Origin: Sycon ciliatum
Lineage: Eukaryota; Porifera; Calcarea; Leucosolenida; Sycettidae
Length of the DNA stretch: 64,000 nt
Direction: 5' to 3'
NCBI RefSeq assembly: GCF_964019385.1
Contig: NC_088651.1
Location: 6,681,060 to 6,745,059, forward strand
Part shown: positions 54,501 through 57,500 of the stretch, in pieces
How the letters are laid out: the number at the start of each line of letters is the position of its first letter
Position numbering within the stretch: the first letter of the stretch is position 1
Position numbers and translations under genes: made by a program
The notes under the pieces: generated by a model
Told to the model about the DNA's origin: nothing
The model's input: the letters and a program-made list of their open reading frames with translations, nothing else
Database searches by the model: none

Positions 54501-57500
54501 GACTGTATGTGTGTGTGTGTGTGTGTGAAGTCACAAGGGAACAAAGGGACATGGGGTGCAAGACTGGAGAAGACAAGGACGGACAAAACCAGAGAGACTG
54601 ACTAGGTATCACTCCAGGCTGAGCCACAAGCAACAACATACAGTCCACCTTGTGACTACCAACCTAGGGTGTAAAAACAACTCCCAAAGAAGGAGACAAT
54701 CTTCTGCACCAGTGACAATTTGACAGTATGTGTTCAACCTCACCACGGGAATACTGCTGGAAGTAGTAACAACATGTGACAGGCGCGTAGCACCACCGTT
54801 GGCTGTGGTCCGGCCAGGGGGTCCAGGAGGGGGGATCTGCCCCGGAATTTTTTTGAAACTAGGGTGCAAAATCCTGCATTCTGGGCACTTTTGGCATTGT
54901 TTTACTATGGTGGTCGTGGTCGGGCGAAAAAGTGGTCGGGCGAAAAAGTGGTCCGGCCGGCCGGAGCGGCTGCTACGCCCCTGTGTGAATACAGTCATGT
55001 ATCCACACTTTTTTCTCATGCACAATCTAAGGCTGTTCTCTGCAAGGTAGCCTGTATACATTAATATTACATTTTGCCATTCAAACATGTCGTATCTTCT
55101 CCATAGAAAGTCCGTGTCCGACGCCCCTGAGGTCATGGCATCCCACAGAGCTGCTACACACCACAAGTGGCATGGCGTGCACCATGCTGATCCTTACACA
55201 TAATGTTACCCTATTATTGTTCTCAACTCTGCTTAGTATGTACCCCCTCAAAGAATTCAAGCCCTTCGCATTGTCAAATTTACAAGGTTACTTCTAGTTT
55301 GACATCACCAGGGACAATAGATCATTAAATTGATGTGCTGTGCTTACCGCACAGATTCTTTGTTATTTCATGCCGCAGTTGGCGTTTATGCTGGGATTTC
55401 ACGCAAGTCCTTTAAAGGTTCAAGAGCGGTATCTCGTCTGGACAGAAACTGGCTTTGTGTGTTTGTCTGCCTAACAATATGTATCCAGTTGCCAGCAGTG
55501 TACCTTTCCAGTCTACTCGATAAATCACGCACTTTTAAGTCATGCACTCCAGACAAGTCCAGCACTTTTGAAATCCGGACATTACTTGCTCTGAGCATAT
55601 TCCTGGGGAATCCATGTGGCGCGTCAGGCGAAATAGCACGTCATAGTACATTTGAGATCAGCGGGAAGAAAATGACGACGTCCACTAATTTAGTATCTGT
55701 GCACACGAATCTGCTGTGTGTGTGACTCTGTGTGTCAGCTATGATATCATCTTCTGTGGTTCCATGCCTATCATGTACGTCTGAACCATCCTGCAAAGTT
55801 TGAATGAGGTAGGTTGCGCGATCGCTCCGCGAAACATACTTTTTGAAATTCTCTTCATAGTATATCTTCCACCATTGAAATTTCGAATTTCTTCAAAAAA
55901 AGTGCTGAGAGGGGTGGCTTGCAACCTCGATATGGCTTGTCCCAGGCATGCTTTGGAGCAATCTTCTGTTGAAGTAGTGGCGGGGATCTACCCTGCAACT
56001 GCTACAACAAAAAATGATTGGATCTGAGAAAGCGTGAGACCGCGAATCTCGGTTGAATATTGAGTATTTCAAGCCTTTTCACGACGAAGATGGAGTTCTT
56101 TTTGGAGATGGACGTCGCGGCAAAGGACATGGTGTCCAACTTCTGGCGTCTGGTGAAGCCAGGGATCATTTGTCCAGTCAGGTCGGCAGCCTAACAGTCG
56201 GTAAGCTTGTGTTTGGATCCCGTTCTGCTCGATGTGGTAGATCACAAGCAATTTGATATCGCACACATTGATCTCAGCATCGTGCGTACGGTATTTTATA
56301 TTCAGAAAATCCCAAAGTGTCTCTGTGTGGCCGTCCTATGCCACGAGAAACTCCAATCAGGCTCCTATGTCCTCTGCCTTCATGATTGAATGTCCACTTC
56401 GTTTGAACAACGAACACAACAATCGAGCTAGGACGGCTTTGCAATGAAAAATACAGCTATACTGGAGCTGAAAAAAGAAAGAAAAAAACGTGCTCAGGAT
56501 GAGACTCGAGTACATGCATACTCTCCCAGCAGGTGAAACGCAAATTTTTGTGAAAAATGCGTGACGCCGACTGACCAGTAATTTCGCCTGACGTCTAGGT
56601 TACCCAGAAACCGCAGGGCATTTGCAGGGCTGCTGTTTGTTCCAATTTTTCTGTCACCATGTGATCTGTACACGCCGTTCCGACACACCCACCGAAAACA
56701 ACCTTCACTTTCTCACCAGGATTGTTCTGGAAAGTGCCCTGATGTGTTGTTTCAGACCCATAGAATCCTAAATAAAGGTAGTGTTGCCCCCTTACCCCTC
56801 AGCCTCTGACAGGGGACACCCATGGACCCCACACAGATTTCTTCCCACAGAAAAGTTGCAGCCCTGCGTCTATGGTTGAAGATGCGCTGGTGTCATCGGA
56901 CTCTTTGCAGTACGCTACAGGGGGACTAGGAGATCTGCTGATTGAGTGATTTACTTGATACACTGCATCTGCATCTGGGCTTCTGGGACCAGTGTACATA
57001 CTCTGGCAAAGATGACAATACTACTGAAGAACTTATGAATGCTTCCACATCTACCCCCAGACTATGAAGTATGAGCTAGTACTATTGATTCCTGGATTGC
57101 CTGGCTTCAAGTTCCACACCAACCTCCATGCAAGCCCAATTGGGATGCCCGTTATTCAATTCCCCCGAACCAAATTTGAGTGTGCATTTGGCGCTATTGA
57201 TCCAAGTGCGAATCTTGAGCCCAGCCTACTTATCATCATTGCTAAAATGCCCTAATTTCCGCTCGGGATGAATTGACAAAAGGAAGAGTCTCTGTTTACT
57301 TGCATACGCCTATTTGAAGTGATTACAGCCACGCCACTGCTTTGGGCCACACCTCTCTCAAATTCCTGCAATTCAAATGTGATTGTGGCTTATCATGTCT
57401 TGCAACTACCAGGAAAGCGAGCATTAAGGTACACATGATGAAGGAGACATTGCACTATAGCCACTGGTCGCTGTAAATCCCCTGTGGGCCAATCAAGAAC